A stretch of 64,000 nucleotides of DNA, from the NCBI GenBank assembly GCA_015680685.1, contig MNCI01022131.1, positions 93,223 to 157,222 of the forward strand. Reading direction: 5' to 3'. Numbering within the stretch: position 1 is the stretch's first letter; each line of letters starts with the position of its first letter. This document shows, one piece after another, positions 10,761 through 23,424 of the stretch. This DNA comes from Gnetum montanum. Lineage: Eukaryota; Streptophyta; Gnetopsida; Gnetales; Gnetaceae. Under the pieces are notes generated by a model. That model was not told the DNA's origin and searched no databases. It saw nothing but the letters and a program-made list of their open reading frames with translations. The position numbers were made by a program, and so were the translations under genes.

Positions 10761-11128
10761 TCTACCTAGAGCCAAAATTGATCTATATATCTCTTAAACG
10801 AAATCTTCCAAAATAGTTGTTTGAAAACCTTTGATAAAGCTACAAGAAGTTCAAGGCCTTTTTGAACTTCTCTATCAAAAGAAGCTTTGTTAACATATCT
10901 ACTACAAATCAAAATGCTTGAACTTAGCATATGCTTCTTCATTGCAGCTACTAACTTGAAACAATGATGGTAGACATTCCTTAGTTTTCTTGGTATTGGC
11001 ATGTTTGAATACTTGCATGCATCCTCATGTTTCGAGCTATCCAACTTCACTATTTCCATCAATTATATTGATAACTTCATTACAAATCTCTACTACACCT
11101 TGTTCCATTACCTTAATTGGACTTCCAT
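10761..11128 (-). other. Unrecognised short ORF region
   Basis: A minus-strand frame of 98 codons (11062 to 10766) is rich in Lys, Ser and Leu and ends near a weakly amphipathic helix. I do not recognise it, and nothing upstream or downstream extends it. It may be a chance frame or a decayed exon. Confidence 0.2.
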
Positions 11129-12688
11129 GGAGAACTCCTTTCTAGGCCTAACTGGGGTATTAAATCACCCCATTAACTCATGTGTGACAACCCAAATCGT
11201 ACCATGGTCATGCTATGACATGACCATGGCCATTCCACCATGGCATGGTTTTATGTTATTTTATTATGTCTATTTTCTAATGCCCATTTTGGTATTCAAA
11301 GAGAAAAATATTATTTCTACACCCATTTCATTTTTGCATTTAGGCATTCATCCTACATACCATTGCCTAAAAAAATGGGTTAAGTTTCTTTTTGCAGAGC
11401 ATGTGAAAGATTATGATCCAACAACAAAAGGCAAACACTATGCAGGTGTCCCAATCTCATTTATATTCATTTTTGCTAGGCTTTTCCAAACCCATTTATT
11501 TATTTATATTATTATTTTAAGAAGAGCTTTTCTAGATTCTGAATGGTTGGCATGTGAATACAAAAGTTGCTAAGAAAATTTTTAAACAAATAATGGTCTT
11601 ATATGAGGCCCTGAAAGAGGAGACCAAAAAAAATTAATCATGCCTCAACACAATTTAATGTATAAGGATTGGAAATCGAGGATACAACTTCTAGCATATA
11701 CATATCTCTTTTTTCCAATTTATATTCATTTGAAAAAATTTAGCCTATTATATTTGTGGTTAATTTTTTTCATAGCTTCACATTATCAAATAAATATTTT
11801 TATTAAAACTTTTCTTTCTTCTCAATATGTATTTTTATGTAAAATAGTTCTTGATTCCATGTCTACCATTTTGAAGAAAAGATATTTAGATACCTCTAAT
11901 TTTCATTGACTAGTTGCAGTTCATTACAATGACAATATTAGGTCCTTATCTTAGTAAGTTATTAAGAACTAGTTCATAATGTTAATAATTGAGGATGTTC
12001 ATAATGCTAAGAAATTTACAAGCATATTTTCTTGGGGAACATGATATTTCTAGTATTTTATTTGTTGCTCATGTATATGTTATTCCTTAAATCATGTAGG
12101 ATTTATCCTGCATGTTGGATTGCATAATACTAAAATTTGGTGTACCTATTTCTCATTTTTGTATTGGATATCATTTGGTTATGCAATGTTAATCCCATAT
12201 ATTGAGTTATGCAAGGAACTATTAACCTAGTAATACGGGGTGCATGGAATTAGATATAGGTGATTCATGATCTTACTCTTGGGAGTAAGAAAATAAAGAG
12301 AAGAGAAAGCCCAGAAAAAATGAATATAAATGAGATTGGGAAAGTCCAAAAAAAATGAATATTAATGACATTGGATAGCCTGCATTATTTTTACCATTTG
12401 CTACTAGATCATTAGCCTTTACATGCTTTGTAAAAAAAATTTAACTTGTATTTTCTTGATAGTTGTATGCAAGATGAATTCTGAAGTGCAGAAAAGAAAT
12501 GAGCACGGAAATGATACTTTTCTTTTGAATACCCAAATGGGCATAAGGAAATAGGTATAATAAAATAACATAAATCCATGTCATGGTAGCATGGCATGCC
12601 CATAGCATGATCATGGTACAACATTAGCTACCCATGTGAGTCAATGGGGTGAATTAATACCACAATTGGGCCTAAAAAGAAGTTTCCT
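11129..12688. mobile_element. Foldback DNA element with about 370-bp terminal inverted repeats
   Basis: The segment 11129-11500 is matched in reverse complement by about 12290-12688. Shared blocks include TATTAAATCACCCCATTAAC, ATGTTATTTTATTATG and CAATCTCATTTATATTCATT. The core (11500-12290) is A/T-rich and has no transposase. Long inverted repeats and no coding capacity fit a non-autonomous Mutator-like or foldback element. The flanks show ACTTCCA (11121-11127) and ACCTCCA (12691-12697), a possible decayed target-site duplication. The inverted repeats contain nested CCATGG/CATGACCATGG palindromes. Confidence 0.6.
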
Positions 12689-12697
12689 AAACCTCCA

Positions 12698-13129
12698 CCA
12701 TTAGTGCATACTTCCCTAACATCTTGTGTTTAGTGTCCATGCTAGATCTCTACATTGTCATGTAGAAACTTGTTGACTAGTATTATGCCATTGTCATTGT
12801 TGGTGCTGCCCTAGATACCAATATGGATACTACCTATCATAGCAATCTCACTAAGTACCTACAATTATTTGAATGCACTTTCATGATGGGACAAGGTTGT
12901 CGTTGTTTCCATTAGGCAATTACCAAGCCTATGATGTGGTAGGTGAGGGCATGGATATGCATGATGTGAATAGTTTATTGATATACATGGATAATGTATC
13001 ATCATGCCCATGGATGTATTTCATGTTGAGATGATTTCATACTCATGCTAATGATGTTAGATTGAGACTTGCATATGCTAGCATCTCCTACAAACTATGA
13101 AAGGATGCAACTATCACTCACCCATATTC
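12698..13129. other. No gene seen
   Basis: Unique-looking A/T-rich DNA with scattered CATG-rich words. No coherent reading frame, repeat or RNA gene is visible. Confidence 0.5.
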
Positions 13130-16128
13130 CCAACAAAAATTCATTCAAACCAAAAGGCTCAACAATTGATTGTAATTTGATGCTATCGGAAGGAGGATGG
13201 TCATTTGAAAGGCTCAAGGTCAACCAAAAGGCATTAAGACCTTCTCGTTGCAAATAATTGCTTAGAGATTTTGGCTTCCAAATGGCAAAGGGTCATCTGG
13301 GTGAAAATTCTAGGTAAAGTGTGAGGCCATGTGACTAGCACCCTCTCATAGTCCCTACCAAAAGGCACTTAGACCTTCTGGAAAGATTCAATTGCTCCAA
13401 GATCCTAGCTTCCAGAAGGTAGAGAGCCATCTACATGCAAATTCTAGTAGAACTACCAGTGAGAGTGACTAGCACCCACCTACAGTTCTAATTGGAAGGT
13501 AGTAGGGGCTTGTAGAAGGTAACAATTGCTTCTAATTTCATGCTACCAAAAGGAAGATGGTCACCCAGAAGGCTCAAGATCAATTGAAAGGCATTAAGAC
13601 CTTCTGGTTACAAATAATTGCTTAGAGATCATAGATTTCGAATGGCAAAGGGTCATCTAGTTACAAATTCTAGTTGAAGTGTGAGACCATGTGACTAGCA
13701 CCCTCTTACAATTCCTACTAGAAGGCACTCAGATCTTTTGAAAGGGTTTAATTACTCCAAGATCATAGCTACCAAAAGGTAGAGAGCCATCTGGATGCAA
13801 AGTCTAGCAGAGCTACAAGTGGGTGTTCCTAGCATCCACCCGTAGTCCCAAACAAAAGGTAGATGAGCTTCTAAAAGGTAACAATTACTTTTAATTTAAT
13901 GTTACCAAAAGGAAGATGATCATCTAGAAGTCTCAAGATCAACCAAAAGGCATTAATATAATTCAGTTGCAAATAATTTCTTAGAAAGCATGGCTTTCAG
14001 ATGGCATAGGATCATCTGATTGCAAATTCTAGCTAAAGTTCAAGGCCATGCGACTAGTACCCTCCTGTAGTTCGTACAAGAAGGCACTCAAACCTTCCAA
14101 AAGGGTTCAATTTCTTCAAGATTCTAGCTAGCAAAAGACAAAGAGCCATGTGGATGCAAATTCTAGTAGAGCTCTAAGTGGGTGCAACTAGCACCCACAT
14201 GCAATCCCAACTGGAAGGTAGCCAGGCATTTTAAAAGGTAACAATTGCTTGTAATTTAATGCTACCAAAAAGAAAATGATCATTTGAAAGGCTCAAGATC
14301 AACAGAAGGCATTAAGAGCTTCCAACTATGAATTGTTTCTTGGAGATCATGCCTTCCTAATGGCAAATGGTCAATCAGTTGCAAATTCTAACTACAGTGC
14401 AAGGCTATGCAACTAGCACCCTCCTATAGCCCCTACCAAAAGGTACTTAGACCTTCTAAAAGGGTTCAATGGCTTCAAGATCCTAGCTACCAAAAGGCAA
14501 ATAGCCAACTAGATGCAAATTCTACTAGAGCTGTGAGTAGGCATGACTAGCACCCATCCATAGTCCCAACTAGAAGGTAGTTGGGGCTTTCAAAAGGTAA
14601 AAATTTCTTGTGATTTGATGCTACCAGAAGGAAGATTGTCAACCAGAAATCATTAAAACCTTCCAATGGTGAATAATTACTTGGATACCATGGCTTTCAA
14701 ATGGTAGAGGATCATTTGGTTGTAAATTCTAGTTGAACTGTAAGGCTATGCAACTAGCATCCTCCTATGGTCCCTACCAGAAGGCACTCAGATCCTCCAG
14801 AAGGGTTCAATTTCTCCAAGATCCTGGCTACCAAAATGTAGAGAGCCATCTAGATGCAAATTCTACCAAATCTATGAGTGGGTGTGACTAGCACCCACTT
14901 GCAGTTCCAATTGGATGGGAGTCGAGCCTTTCAAAAGTTAACAGTTGCTTGTAATTTGATGCTACTAAAAGGAAGATGGTTATCTCAAAGGTTCAAGATC
15001 AACTAAAAGGCATTCAGACCTTTCAATTACAAATAATTACTTGAATATTGTGGCTTCCAAATGGCAAAGGATCTTCTAGTTGCAAATTCTAGCTAAAGTG
15101 CAAGGCCATGTAGCTAGCATCCTACAGTAGCCCTTACTAGAAGATAATTAGACCTTTCAGAAGAGTTCAATTGCTCCAAGATCCTAGCTTCTAGTAGGTA
15201 GAGAGCCATCTAGATGCCACTAGTACCCACCCATAGTTTCAACTAGAAAGTAGCTAGGCCTTTCAATACATAACAATTACTTATAATTTGATGCTACCAG
15301 AAGGAGGATGGTCATCTAGAAGGCTCAAGATCAATAAAAATGCATTGATACCTTTTGGTTGCAAATAATTTCTTTGATATTGTTGTTTCCTAATGGTAGA
15401 GGATCATCTTATTGCAAATTCTAGCTGAACTACAAGGTCATGTCACTAGCATTCTCCTGCAATCCCTATCAAAAGGTACTCAGATCTTCTAGCTAGGTTG
15501 AATTGCTCCAATATCCTAAATTCTAGAAGGCAAATAGCCATTTGGATGCAAATTCTAGTGGAGCTGCAAGTGGGTGCGGCTAGCACCCTCCTGCAATCCC
15601 AACCTGGAGGTAGCCAGTCCTTCCAAAAGTGAAAAATTGCTTGTAATTTGATGTTATTGGAAGGAGAATGGCTATCAAGAACGCTCACTATCAACAAGAA
15701 GGAATTAAGACCTTTTTTGTGAATAATTGGTTGGAAATCATGGCTTCTAGAAGGCAATGGATTATCTGGTTGCAAATTCTAGCTTAACTATGATGTAGTA
15801 CAACTATCACTCTCCTACAATCCCTACCAGAAGGTACTCACACCTTCCAAAAGGGAATAATTTCTTGTAATTGGATGCTACCAAAAGGAGGATAGTCATC
15901 CAGAAAACTCAAGATTAATCGAAAGGCATTTAGACCTTCCAATTTTGAATAATTTCTTAGAGATCGTGGCTTTTGAAAGGTAATGGATTATCTAGTTCCA
16001 AATACTAGTTGAACTACAAGGTAGTGCAACTAGCACCCTCCTATAGTTCTAAATATAGGAACTCAAACCTTTTAGTAGGGAACAATTACTTGGAATTTTA
16101 GGCTATTGGAAGGAAGAGGATCATTCGG
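13130..16128 (+). repeat. Tandem array with a 360-bp three-part unit
   Basis: A recurring start near AACAATTGCTTGTAATTTGA falls at 13161, 13521, 13880, 14240, 14599, 14940, 15272, 15632, 15857 and 16081. This gives periods of 360, 359, 360, 359, 341, 332, 360, 225 and 224. Each full unit has three blocks of about 88, 136 and 136 bp. The second and third blocks are related: both contain a GCAAATTCTAG segment and a CTAGCACCC segment. The last two units lack the third block. Units are rich in paired CTTC/GAAG words that make imperfect short palindromes. No coding function is apparent; the short ORFs here are chance frames. Confidence 0.85.
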
Positions 16129-16139
16129 AGGACCATTAT

Positions 16140-16258
16140 GACTTTCTTATCCCTAAAACCAAAACCTTAGTGATTTTCTTACCCTAAACCCTAAATTAAT
16201 GCTATGGTTTCATAATCCTAAACCCTAAACCCTAAATTCTAAATCCTAAAGTAATGTT
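16140..16258 (+). repeat. Degenerate interstitial telomere-like repeats
   Basis: Several exact CCCTAAA units and near-matches (CCTAAA, TCTAAA) lie at about 16150 to 16250, in blocks around ACCCTAAACCCTAAA and CCTAAACCCTAAACCCTAAA. CCCTAAA is the usual plant telomere motif. The block directly follows the 360-bp array. Confidence 0.75.
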
Positions 16259-16289
16259 ATGGTTCAAACCTAATGTAACACAATGTTTA

Positions 16290-16890
16290 AATCAACATCT
16301 AACATTAAATCATAAATTAAAATCACATACTTTTTCTAATAATAAACATGAAAAATTTTATGATTCCTATTGTCCTTCTTATGTTTCCTAGTTATCATAC
16401 TTAACCTTCATCTAATGACTATTCATAACTTTTCCAATTAAATACTAATTTTAAAACACAAGTGATGGTATCCCAAGAGATTCTTGTACCTTAGGTGGTA
16501 ATTTTTAGTCTTCACTATTATATGATTTAAGTATTTTTTAATATCATTATTCATCTTAATTTCTAGTTCTTATATAACCTATGGTACCTATATGAAATAC
16601 ATGCAAGATAGAGCTAGTACTCTTCCAACATGAAAAATTTTACAATTTCTAATGTCATTCTAAGGTGTCCAACTCATCATAGTTAACTATCATCCAATAC
16701 TCATCATAGTTAACTATCATCCAATACTCATCATAGATAATTATCCTCCAATGAATAATCATAACTTTTAAAATCAAATACTAACTTTACAATAGATGTG
16801 TTGCTATCCTAAGAGGTTATTCTACCTCAAGTATTAATTTTTCTTATTGTTGATATATGTTAGGGGTTTTTTTAATATGACATGGATACT
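16290..16890 (+). repeat. Duplicated 280-bp block with a 27-bp triplication
   Basis: Two related blocks, about 16340-16560 and 16625-16890, share CATGAAAAATTTTA, a TAATCATAACTTTT-like segment, and a GGTATYCYAAGAG-like segment. Within the second, ACTCATCATAGTTAACTATC plus seven more bases recurs about three times in tandem between 16670 and 16755. No coding sequence is seen. Confidence 0.55.
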
Positions 16891-17890
16891 GCGAGGCAAT
16901 CCCACTTGCAGTGTATCATAGTTCATGTATTTTGACTAAAATTTTATTCCACTATGACTCCCAATAGCTCACACCTCTCAAAATGCAAGACAATACTCCT
17001 CATAGGTCCTTGCAACATACAAATCAAACTACTAGTAGGAAGTTAATATAGGAGATGTAGTATTATAATTAAAATATGATAATATATGTATATTAATACT
17101 CATATATTTCTATAAAATGTGAGTTGTAGAACCTTTCAGTGTAGGGTAAAATGTAAAAAATTAAAATGAATCATCTTGACCGTTATTATTAATTTTAAAT
17201 TTACTTTCACTTTCACATGCATGCACAACAAAAATTGGGTGAGAAGTAGCATCATAGAAGGCTACAAAGCAAGGCTATGAAGGCAACAATAGAGCATAAG
17301 TTAAACCACACTGCAATTCTAGATTTATTTTCTTTTTTCTTGCATTAGGGTTAGGTTCGACAATCTGCGATTTGATTAAAATGGAGAATTTTATTTTCAT
17401 ATATGGTTGTATTTCCTCTTTAGTTGTATTTATTTTTATTACTTGCTAAATTGAATGCTAGGATAGGGTGTCATGATTTTTCTTAAAATGTAGTTCTACA
17501 TTATGGAAATTATTAAACTTTGTATTTTTTCCTACTTGGCACTATCCCTTGCAAAAAGGGATGAATTGTAGAAAACATTGCATCAAATCCTTAAAAACAA
17601 ACATTTGAAGAATGCAAGGAAGATGAGAGCATGCTAGTTTCTAGAAACTATGTGGTAGCAAGAAATACAAAATCTCCTAGCAGGGCATTTTGCAAAAGAT
17701 GATATTTGATGGTCTTATTTCTACAATAATGCATTTGCTTGGATATATAGAGATAGAGTAGATGATTTTATTGAGGGCAAACAAAAGAATGAGATACTTC
17801 CTTATGAATTTTTCTATAGAACAAAAAAACAAAAATGGACAAAGCAGACACACTCATGAGCAAACCATTACACTAATTGCATAATGTAAG
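16891..17890. other. A/T-rich spacer before the MULE remnant
   Basis: No recognisable product up to about 17580. From 17580 to 17860 short frames rich in Lys, Asn and Arg occur that may be the decayed N-terminal part of the transposase further right. Confidence 0.35.
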
Positions 17891-17989
17891 TTACTCACCA
17901 TAGTTTCATATTTATGTGTATTATAATAGAAATATGTACAATTTAGAATACTACAACCCTTGTTTGAGTATGTTTTTTTTAATAGTTAT

Positions 17990-20199
17990 CATTGCTAGTA
18001 TGGACCAGATGTTACCATAAGGATAGCACCCAAAGAAGGTAGAAAAAGAAATAAGACTAGACGAAAGATTAGTTGTCAATGTTATTTCATAGTTTGCTAT
18101 ATGAGAGGAGTTGATCATGTTGCATGTATTATATATAAAGAAATGAATCATATTGACACATCAGGAGCTTAATGTCATGGCTTGCTCAATCCCATAATAG
18201 ATAAAAGAAACTCACAATCCATACACATTTTGAATGAGGTGGATCAGAGGATAGTGTGTTTAAGGACAGAAGGATTACCAATAAATCTCATCTATGAGAG
18301 GTATATAAAATTTCTTTCTAAGGGAGGATAGGAGTTTGGCCTATCAAGAAAAAGGGATATTTTTCTTGTTAAAAAATACATCTACAACATTTGCAAAAAT
18401 GTCACCCCTAATTACAAGAAAAGTGATCATGATAAAATCAGTATCCAACTATGGTACCAAACAACTAGTGATTTTTTTCCTTTACTACCAAGAAAAGAAC
18501 CAAGAATAAGGTTTCCCATTAATCATGGCACTACAATTTATTTAAATTCTCAAAAAGATTATATCTCTATCTCAATGTAGTATCCTTACAATGGATTCCA
18601 CTATCAACACAAATAAATATGATGTAAGTTTCAATAATGGGTGCTATTCTTATATTTTAAAATTTGTTGATGTGATAGTAGAATTAGTGACTAATTAAAA
18701 ACATGTGGTTCTCTTTGCAGTTCCATCTTCATACCATGATGCCCTTTGATTCATATTATAATAGACTTCTAGTTGCATGCGTGATATCCTCAAGGTGCAC
18801 CTAAATTGATATAAGAGGTTGCATTTCAGAGCTCCATCAAAGAGGTAAGGCTACAAAACCTAATTGGACAGTAAATTCTTTCATGCTAGATGACTCAAAG
18901 GTAGATATGAATGTAGTGGAGTAACTTTTAAGGCATTTGAAAATATACTTGAAATCATGGTACCTTGATTTGAGATATCTTAACATGTGCTCAAATTTGA
19001 TAATTTAACAAGTATGTTTTTGTTAGTAAATTTTTTTATGCATTTAGCATGTTTGAAGGGCATGGAGGAAGAACTTGGCAACCAAAGTTAGATATTCCAA
19101 TCAAAGAAAAGCAATGGGTGATCATCTTAGTCATATTATGAAAGAATGAAAAACTATTGTAGATGTTGTTGTGAAAATAAAAAAATTTATTAATAGGTTT
19201 CAAGATAACTCAGAATTCATTAAATACTTAAAATAATAGTGATTAAATGAAGAAAAATTTAGTGAGTTTTTATTCATTGGTATCACTTCATAAAAGTTCA
19301 TATTCACAATCATATACTCTTTGCCCACTTGTTCTTTGCTTATTTTTGTCTTTAATCTTTTTTTTCTAGAGAGGTGGGCAAAAGAATTCCATGATGTTCC
19401 CCATGCACAACACAAAAATAATGCTATCAAATCATACCATGGATTTTTAAAGCGTAAATTTTTAAGAGATATAAGAAACAGAAAATACTAAAGGATTGAT
19501 TGGCTTACATGGAGCTTTACAAAGGTACAGCTATATTATTGACATAATTCAAGAATTAAAGCTATAGGATATTTTGTAAATAAGAAAGATAGATATTTCA
19601 ATAACTCTTAGGAAAAGGCTTTACAAATATCTGATGTCGACTATGTTCAAGTCATGAAAAAGGAAGATGAATATGTTGTGCGAAGTCAGAATAGTTTGAT
19701 GCCAAACACTTGGTACATGTTTTCAAAGATGTTTTCTTTTAGTATATACTATGAGTGTAAATGGTCTTGACTAGGACATTTTTGAAAGCACTCAATGAAA
19801 GTTCTTATTAGGGTTAAGGGTTTCACCAATGCATTCAAGTTCTTCTTCTAAGATGAGTTTTACAATTCATGGGTTCATATCGAATTAAATTTATTCCAAC
19901 CACATTAGTTCACTAGCCAGGAAGATCCTTCAAAACTTGGAATGACACTAAAGACATTAGCATTACCTAGCCAAAGGTATGTAACAAATGAGATGGGCAT
20001 GGAGGAGAATAAAGATAAAGATATGGAGGTGAACAAAGGTAAAGAATATGCAAAGTGGAAGATAAAAATTTTTAAGCTCAAAAATAGATTGACAAAATTT
20101 ACAAATACATTTCCTATAGATAAGGATAGTATTTTAGAAATAGGAAAACATGTGGAATTGTTGGAATTGAATTTTGTATTTTCAAGTAATGTAGATTAA
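17990..20199 (+). pseudogene. MULE/FAR1-type transposase remnant
   Basis: From about 18001 a frame reads a FAR1-like DNA-binding segment with Cys-x-Cys (18073-18081) and a following Asn-His-x-Asp. A segment to about 18560 has an Ile-x-Leu-Trp that fits the region before the DDE fold. At 18591 a Met-Asp-Ser-Thr segment with Thr-Asn-Lys-Tyr fits the first catalytic block of Mutator-like transposases. Near 19747-19800 a Cys...His segment resembles a SWIM zinc finger, and the end (19942-20199) is Lys/Asp-rich. Several frameshifts and many stops separate these parts. The usual role is cut-and-paste transposition. No terminal repeats could be assigned. Confidence 0.5.
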
Positions 20200-22127
20200 T
20201 TAGTAAGCAAAAAAATATTGTCTAGTTGGAATAGTCCTACCAAATGTATTACCCAAAAGCTTTCAAAGCCGAATTTTTCAAGAAAACTTTTTACTGAGGG
20301 TGAGGATACTATTTCTTTTCCTATCTATGGTTATTAACATAGTTTACATTATGTTCTTTTTATTTTAATCAATTTTTTTTCTTGTAGATTGAAGTGTAGA
20401 TGGCCAACAAAATCAAGGACAATCCTCTAATCCTATGTCTACATTGAACCAATAGCTCATTTGATGACATTTTTGTTAATGTATTTTTTGTTTTATAACC
20501 TTGGAAACAAAAATCTGATTGGAGGATACTATGTATTTTTTATTGATTACTTGAAAACATGCTTGTCACTTTATTCTATTGGACCCTATTTTTCCAAATT
20601 TCAAAATGTCAATCCTCATTTCACGAAAGCATTGCTTTTGAGTAAAAAGCATTGGCATTATTTTAGCTTGGCTATATATAGTTCTATTTAGTGATGTGGT
20701 GATGTTTATTGCCCTAACCTCAAGACCAAATAAAGTCCATAATAGTATTATTAAGCTACTTGAGGACAAGGGTACGGGTAGATGATGGATACTTTGTAAC
20801 TCATAATTGTAGCAATGATGGAAGTGGCTAGGATACATTTACCATTACTATTCAAAAAAAATTTGGTTTAGGTATTGTCCTTGTTCTATTCATTCTAGAT
20901 CAGTGATTACCATATGTAGATTCTACACATGGATGCCTAATTTATACTATGTGGCTATGCCTTTAGATGGAAACTACTCTTATTTCAAAATGATTTTTGT
21001 CATGTCAAAATATTTAATATTTCTTATTTTTTTCCTAATGATTTGATCCTTACTATTGCTCTTTTTCGAGTCTTCACCCTTAAGATTTCTATTTATTTCC
21101 AACAATTTCATGGTTTTTTTTATTATACAGACATAATAAAATAGTATGCTTTTTTTGGTGTCTATATTCTTGATTGAATATTATATAGCACATGCACATT
21201 AGTTGCCACAATTCACATTAGTTGAACATATAATTTTGATTTAATTTTCTCTCTATATTTTTTTGTATCATTTTTAAGATTTAAACTTAAGAAGGGACTG
21301 TAGTTAAAATTTGAAGATTTATTTTCTTCTTCCAATCAAGTAGGCTACATAGAAGGCATTCAATTATCAATATTATGGTGTTTAGACCAAGGTGTATGGT
21401 CCCAATTTTTCTCTTCTTACTAGCATTCAAATGTCATAAATAAGAATTTATGCAACATTATTTTAAATTTAGCCATTATGTACTTATGTTAAGTGGTCTA
21501 GCACACACCAAGTTGCTTTTAGAAACTCTTTTAATATTACATTTATTAAAATAACCTTATATCTTTAGCCTAGGAATGTTGATTTGATAAAGCTAAATTT
21601 TGATTATTGAGTTTGTATTATTTTTTGAAAAAATGAATCTCTTTCACTTTTCTTAGCCTTTTTCCTTTGTGCTAGCATTGAAGTAGTGACTGCAAAAGAA
21701 AATGTAAACACCATGTTTCTTTTAAAACCTCTTTTAATATTACATCTATTGAAAGAACCTTATATCTTTAGCCTAGAAGTGCTAAGTTGATAAAGCCACA
21801 TTTTGATTGTTAAATTTGTATTAGTTTTTGAAAAAATGAATCTCTTTCAAATAATGTATTCATGTAAGAATCATTTTGATTATTGAATTTCAATTATTTT
21901 TTGAGATAATAAAGTTTTAAAAATTTTTTACATATAGTTTCATAGTCTAAGCCCTCAACATGGTAATTTGATTGGATTGAATCAAAAGACAACTCCACAT
22001 CCATGCCATATTTTTAGTGTGCTCACAGCGAAAAGTACAAGTCTATCTATCATTAAATATATTTGGCTAATAATGATTTAATTCTTAACATTTGAGCTAT
22101 AATATATTTCTGTGTTCTTAGAGAGGA
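20200..22127. other. A/T-rich region with a direct duplication
   Basis: No convincing gene. Short frames at 20461-20870 are not recognised. About 130 bp at 21519-21648 recurs at 21711-21850, with shared words CTCTTTTAATATTACAT, CTTATATCTTTAGCCTAG and GAAAAAATGAATCTCTTTCA. This is a tandem duplication with a spacer of about 60 bp. Confidence 0.5.
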
Positions 22128-23424
22128 ATGTCATCACAACCAAATTCTAAGAAGAGATCTAGCCGACTACATGATGCACAAGAGAGAACACAATCTTATG
22201 GTAGACATCTCGTAAGCTCCCAGGCTACTAGAAAAAATGTTGTGAGAGTAGAAGTAAGAGGTAGTTCACCATGCATAGGAGTCATTAGCACAATAGAAGT
22301 AGCAATGAAGGACGGAGAAACTCATATAAGCTCATTTGGCCTAAGATGCTTAACAAGCTTGTTGAATTCCATCTTGATTTCATCATCACCAGAGGTGTTG
22401 ATTACTATGAGGAGGAGGCCCATGAGTTCTGTGTGGCATATCATCAAGAATCACCTATCTCAAAGGTGGTCGAGATTGATGAATTTGCCTACACACTTAT
22501 GGAGCATATCTTGGGGTAGGTGCTCAACATGGCAATTCGCCCACAATGGGAAACACAGCTATTGAGCAAGGTACTCGATGTGGAGACTAACAAGACAAGA
22601 TGATCCTATAAGAACTTTAGCCCATGGCAGAGATTTTTGATTAGGGCAATCCACACAAACCTCTTGGTTGTCACACATCACACTCATGTGATGTCCTTTG
22701 TCTTGATGGCCCTGCTAGATTTAGAGGACTTTTTGTTGAACTATCCCCACATTCTCATGAGGAGAATGGAGATCATCAATAGAGATGCTACTACAGTGTC
22801 TTTGCCATTTGTCATGTCTACTCTTTTTAGGCATTGGAAAATTCCAGAACCAAATGATGATGACAAATAGATCCAAGATTTTGATGTGGACTAGCTACTA
22901 AATTTTGGGTGTGCATTCTACACCCAACATGTCCCTATGACATAACTTAATGATCTCATCTAGCTTTCAAATCCATGTGTCATAGGAGATGGCAGGAAGG
23001 CTAAGTGGGATCAATTTTATGGGCACAACCAGGAGATGTAGGTTGCACCTATCACTCTTACCTAGCAACAACAATAGTTTGGAGATGGTATAGAAATATT
23101 TACCTACTTAGAGGCAATGGAAGGTAGGTTAAAAGCCCACATGGATGCCATGTAATTGGAGATTGATCACCATTTTAGATGGGTGGATAGGAGGCTTGGT
23201 CAGCTATCCATGAATGTTCAATCATTAGGTAAATACTCATCTAAACATTTCCAATTATTGCATGTATCTAGTTCAATGATGTTGGAGGATATTAGTGATC
23301 CCATGTTTGTTGAGATGACCACTCCACTCCATGAGCTAGAGGTAGGACCATCAAGAATAGTAGGAATGAAGAAGCAACCAATCACCAAGGTTAATAACAC
23401 TATCACAAAGATAGATTTCATGTA
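22128..23424 (+). pseudogene. Plant-transposon-protein-like ORF (Transposase_32 type), decayed
   Basis: The start at 22128 follows an acceptor-like TTCTTAG and gives a Ser/Arg-rich, basic N-terminus. After one frameshift near 22340, a frame runs to 23424 with only a few stops (about 22516, 22600, 22868, 23039 and 23153). Its middle has a Trp-Gln-Arg-Phe-Leu segment and then Leu-Pro-Phe-Val near 22800, with the spacing of the putative plant transposon protein domain found as an extra ORF in plant retroelements. The C-terminal part (23156-23424) is likely helical. The same domain type occurs at 30566-33383 and 54961-57723. Its function is not known. Confidence 0.4.

Noticed and set aside
13069-13257. 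Short ORFs within the 360-bp array, also 15446-15775
   Set aside because: They are not repeated in the same frame from unit to unit, so no coding constraint is shown.
20461-20870. Possible Ulp1 or OTU protease next to the MULE remnant
   Set aside because: A Lys-His-Trp-His is present, but no Asp or Gln-x-x-x-Cys series follows in any frame.
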